A DNA stretch of 64,000 bases. Origin: Akkermansiaceae bacterium UBA956. GTDB taxonomy: Bacteria; Verrucomicrobiota; Verrucomicrobiia; Verrucomicrobiales; Akkermansiaceae. Both the position numbers and the translations under genes were made by a program. Below the pieces are notes generated by a model, which saw only the letters and a list, made by a program, of their open reading frames with translations, was not told the origin of the DNA and did no database searches. Position 1 is the first letter of the stretch. Each line of letters opens with the position of its first letter. Below, one piece after another: positions 63,865 to 64,000 of this stretch. The stretch is from positions 172,532-236,531 of the forward strand of contig DBCO01000005.1 in the NCBI GenBank assembly GCA_002293145.1, given 5' to 3'.

Positions 63865-64000
63865 TACCCAGGTGTAACTGAAAACGATGAACGATCAACA
63901 GTCTTGGGAGAAGTCTTAAGACTTAAGACGACAACATCAGGGCGAATTCGATATTCCGTTAAATCGTTAAAACTTTTCACAGTCATCCCACAGCCTGAGC

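Overview
The window looks like a chromosomal segment of a Verrucomicrobia-type bacterium (PVC superphylum). Pointers to this are the paired secreted DUF1592-family cytochrome and DUF1552 proteins, several very large secreted proteins with autotransporter-associated beta-strand repeats, lamin-tail and CotH-type domains, a chlamydia-like class I ribonucleotide reductase, BamA (a Gram-negative outer membrane), and few Shine-Dalgarno sequences. The assignment is inferred from protein families, not from an rRNA gene.

Layout. 0-4.4 kb is a decayed zone: a cytochrome c tail lacking a heme cysteine, a short relic of a second sufD, an ECF sigma-factor tail and a frameshifted sugar isomerase relic, plus two intact repeat proteins (a membrane-anchored helical repeat protein and an Asp-rich putative calcium binder). 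4.4-8.5 kb is a leftward Fe-S assembly operon, fur-sufC-sufB-sufD, with a Fur-box-like palindrome in front. 8.6-17.7 kb is leftward: a membrane protein, a large Ig/cadherin-like secreted protein, a GNAT acetyltransferase next to bamA, a metallophosphoesterase overlapping an rRNA methyltransferase, and a GIY-YIG protein. A tmRNA gene (tag ANSNELALAA) lies at 17.9-18.3 kb beside palindromic repeats. 18.4-24.9 kb is rightward: an M42 peptidase, nrdB and nrdA. NrdB lacks the radical tyrosine, as in class Ic enzymes, and a GxxExxY gene flanked by inverted repeats sits between nrdB and nrdA.

25-30.5 kb holds a SIMPL-domain protein, rpsO-pnp with two terminators, and a VapBC-like toxin-antitoxin pair. 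30.5-43.5 kb is a secreted, probably polymer-degrading or cell-surface region: CotH/lamin-tail protein, GH36-like hydrolase, DUF1592 and DUF1552 proteins, and a Tat-exported Gfo/Idh/MocA oxidoreductase. 43.6-46.1 kb holds prfB (with its programmed +1 frameshift) and an aspartate aminotransferase. 46.5-47.4 kb is a divergent ArsR regulator and YgaP-like rhodanese pair. An IS5-type transposase relic and about 0.6 kb of non-coding DNA follow.

48.4-52.1 kb holds purB, queC-queE and a HAD phosphatase. 52.1-58.8 kb pairs a giant pectate-lyase-like protein with a convergent GH10-like protein whose acid/base glutamate is replaced by histidine. 59.3-63.8 kb contains a lipoprotein, aroC, a membrane protein, gatB and a TraB/GumN-like lipoprotein. 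Core genes are mostly intact and conventional. The novelty is concentrated in the secreted proteins, the ribonucleotide reductase locus, the decayed left end and the dispersed palindromic repeats.
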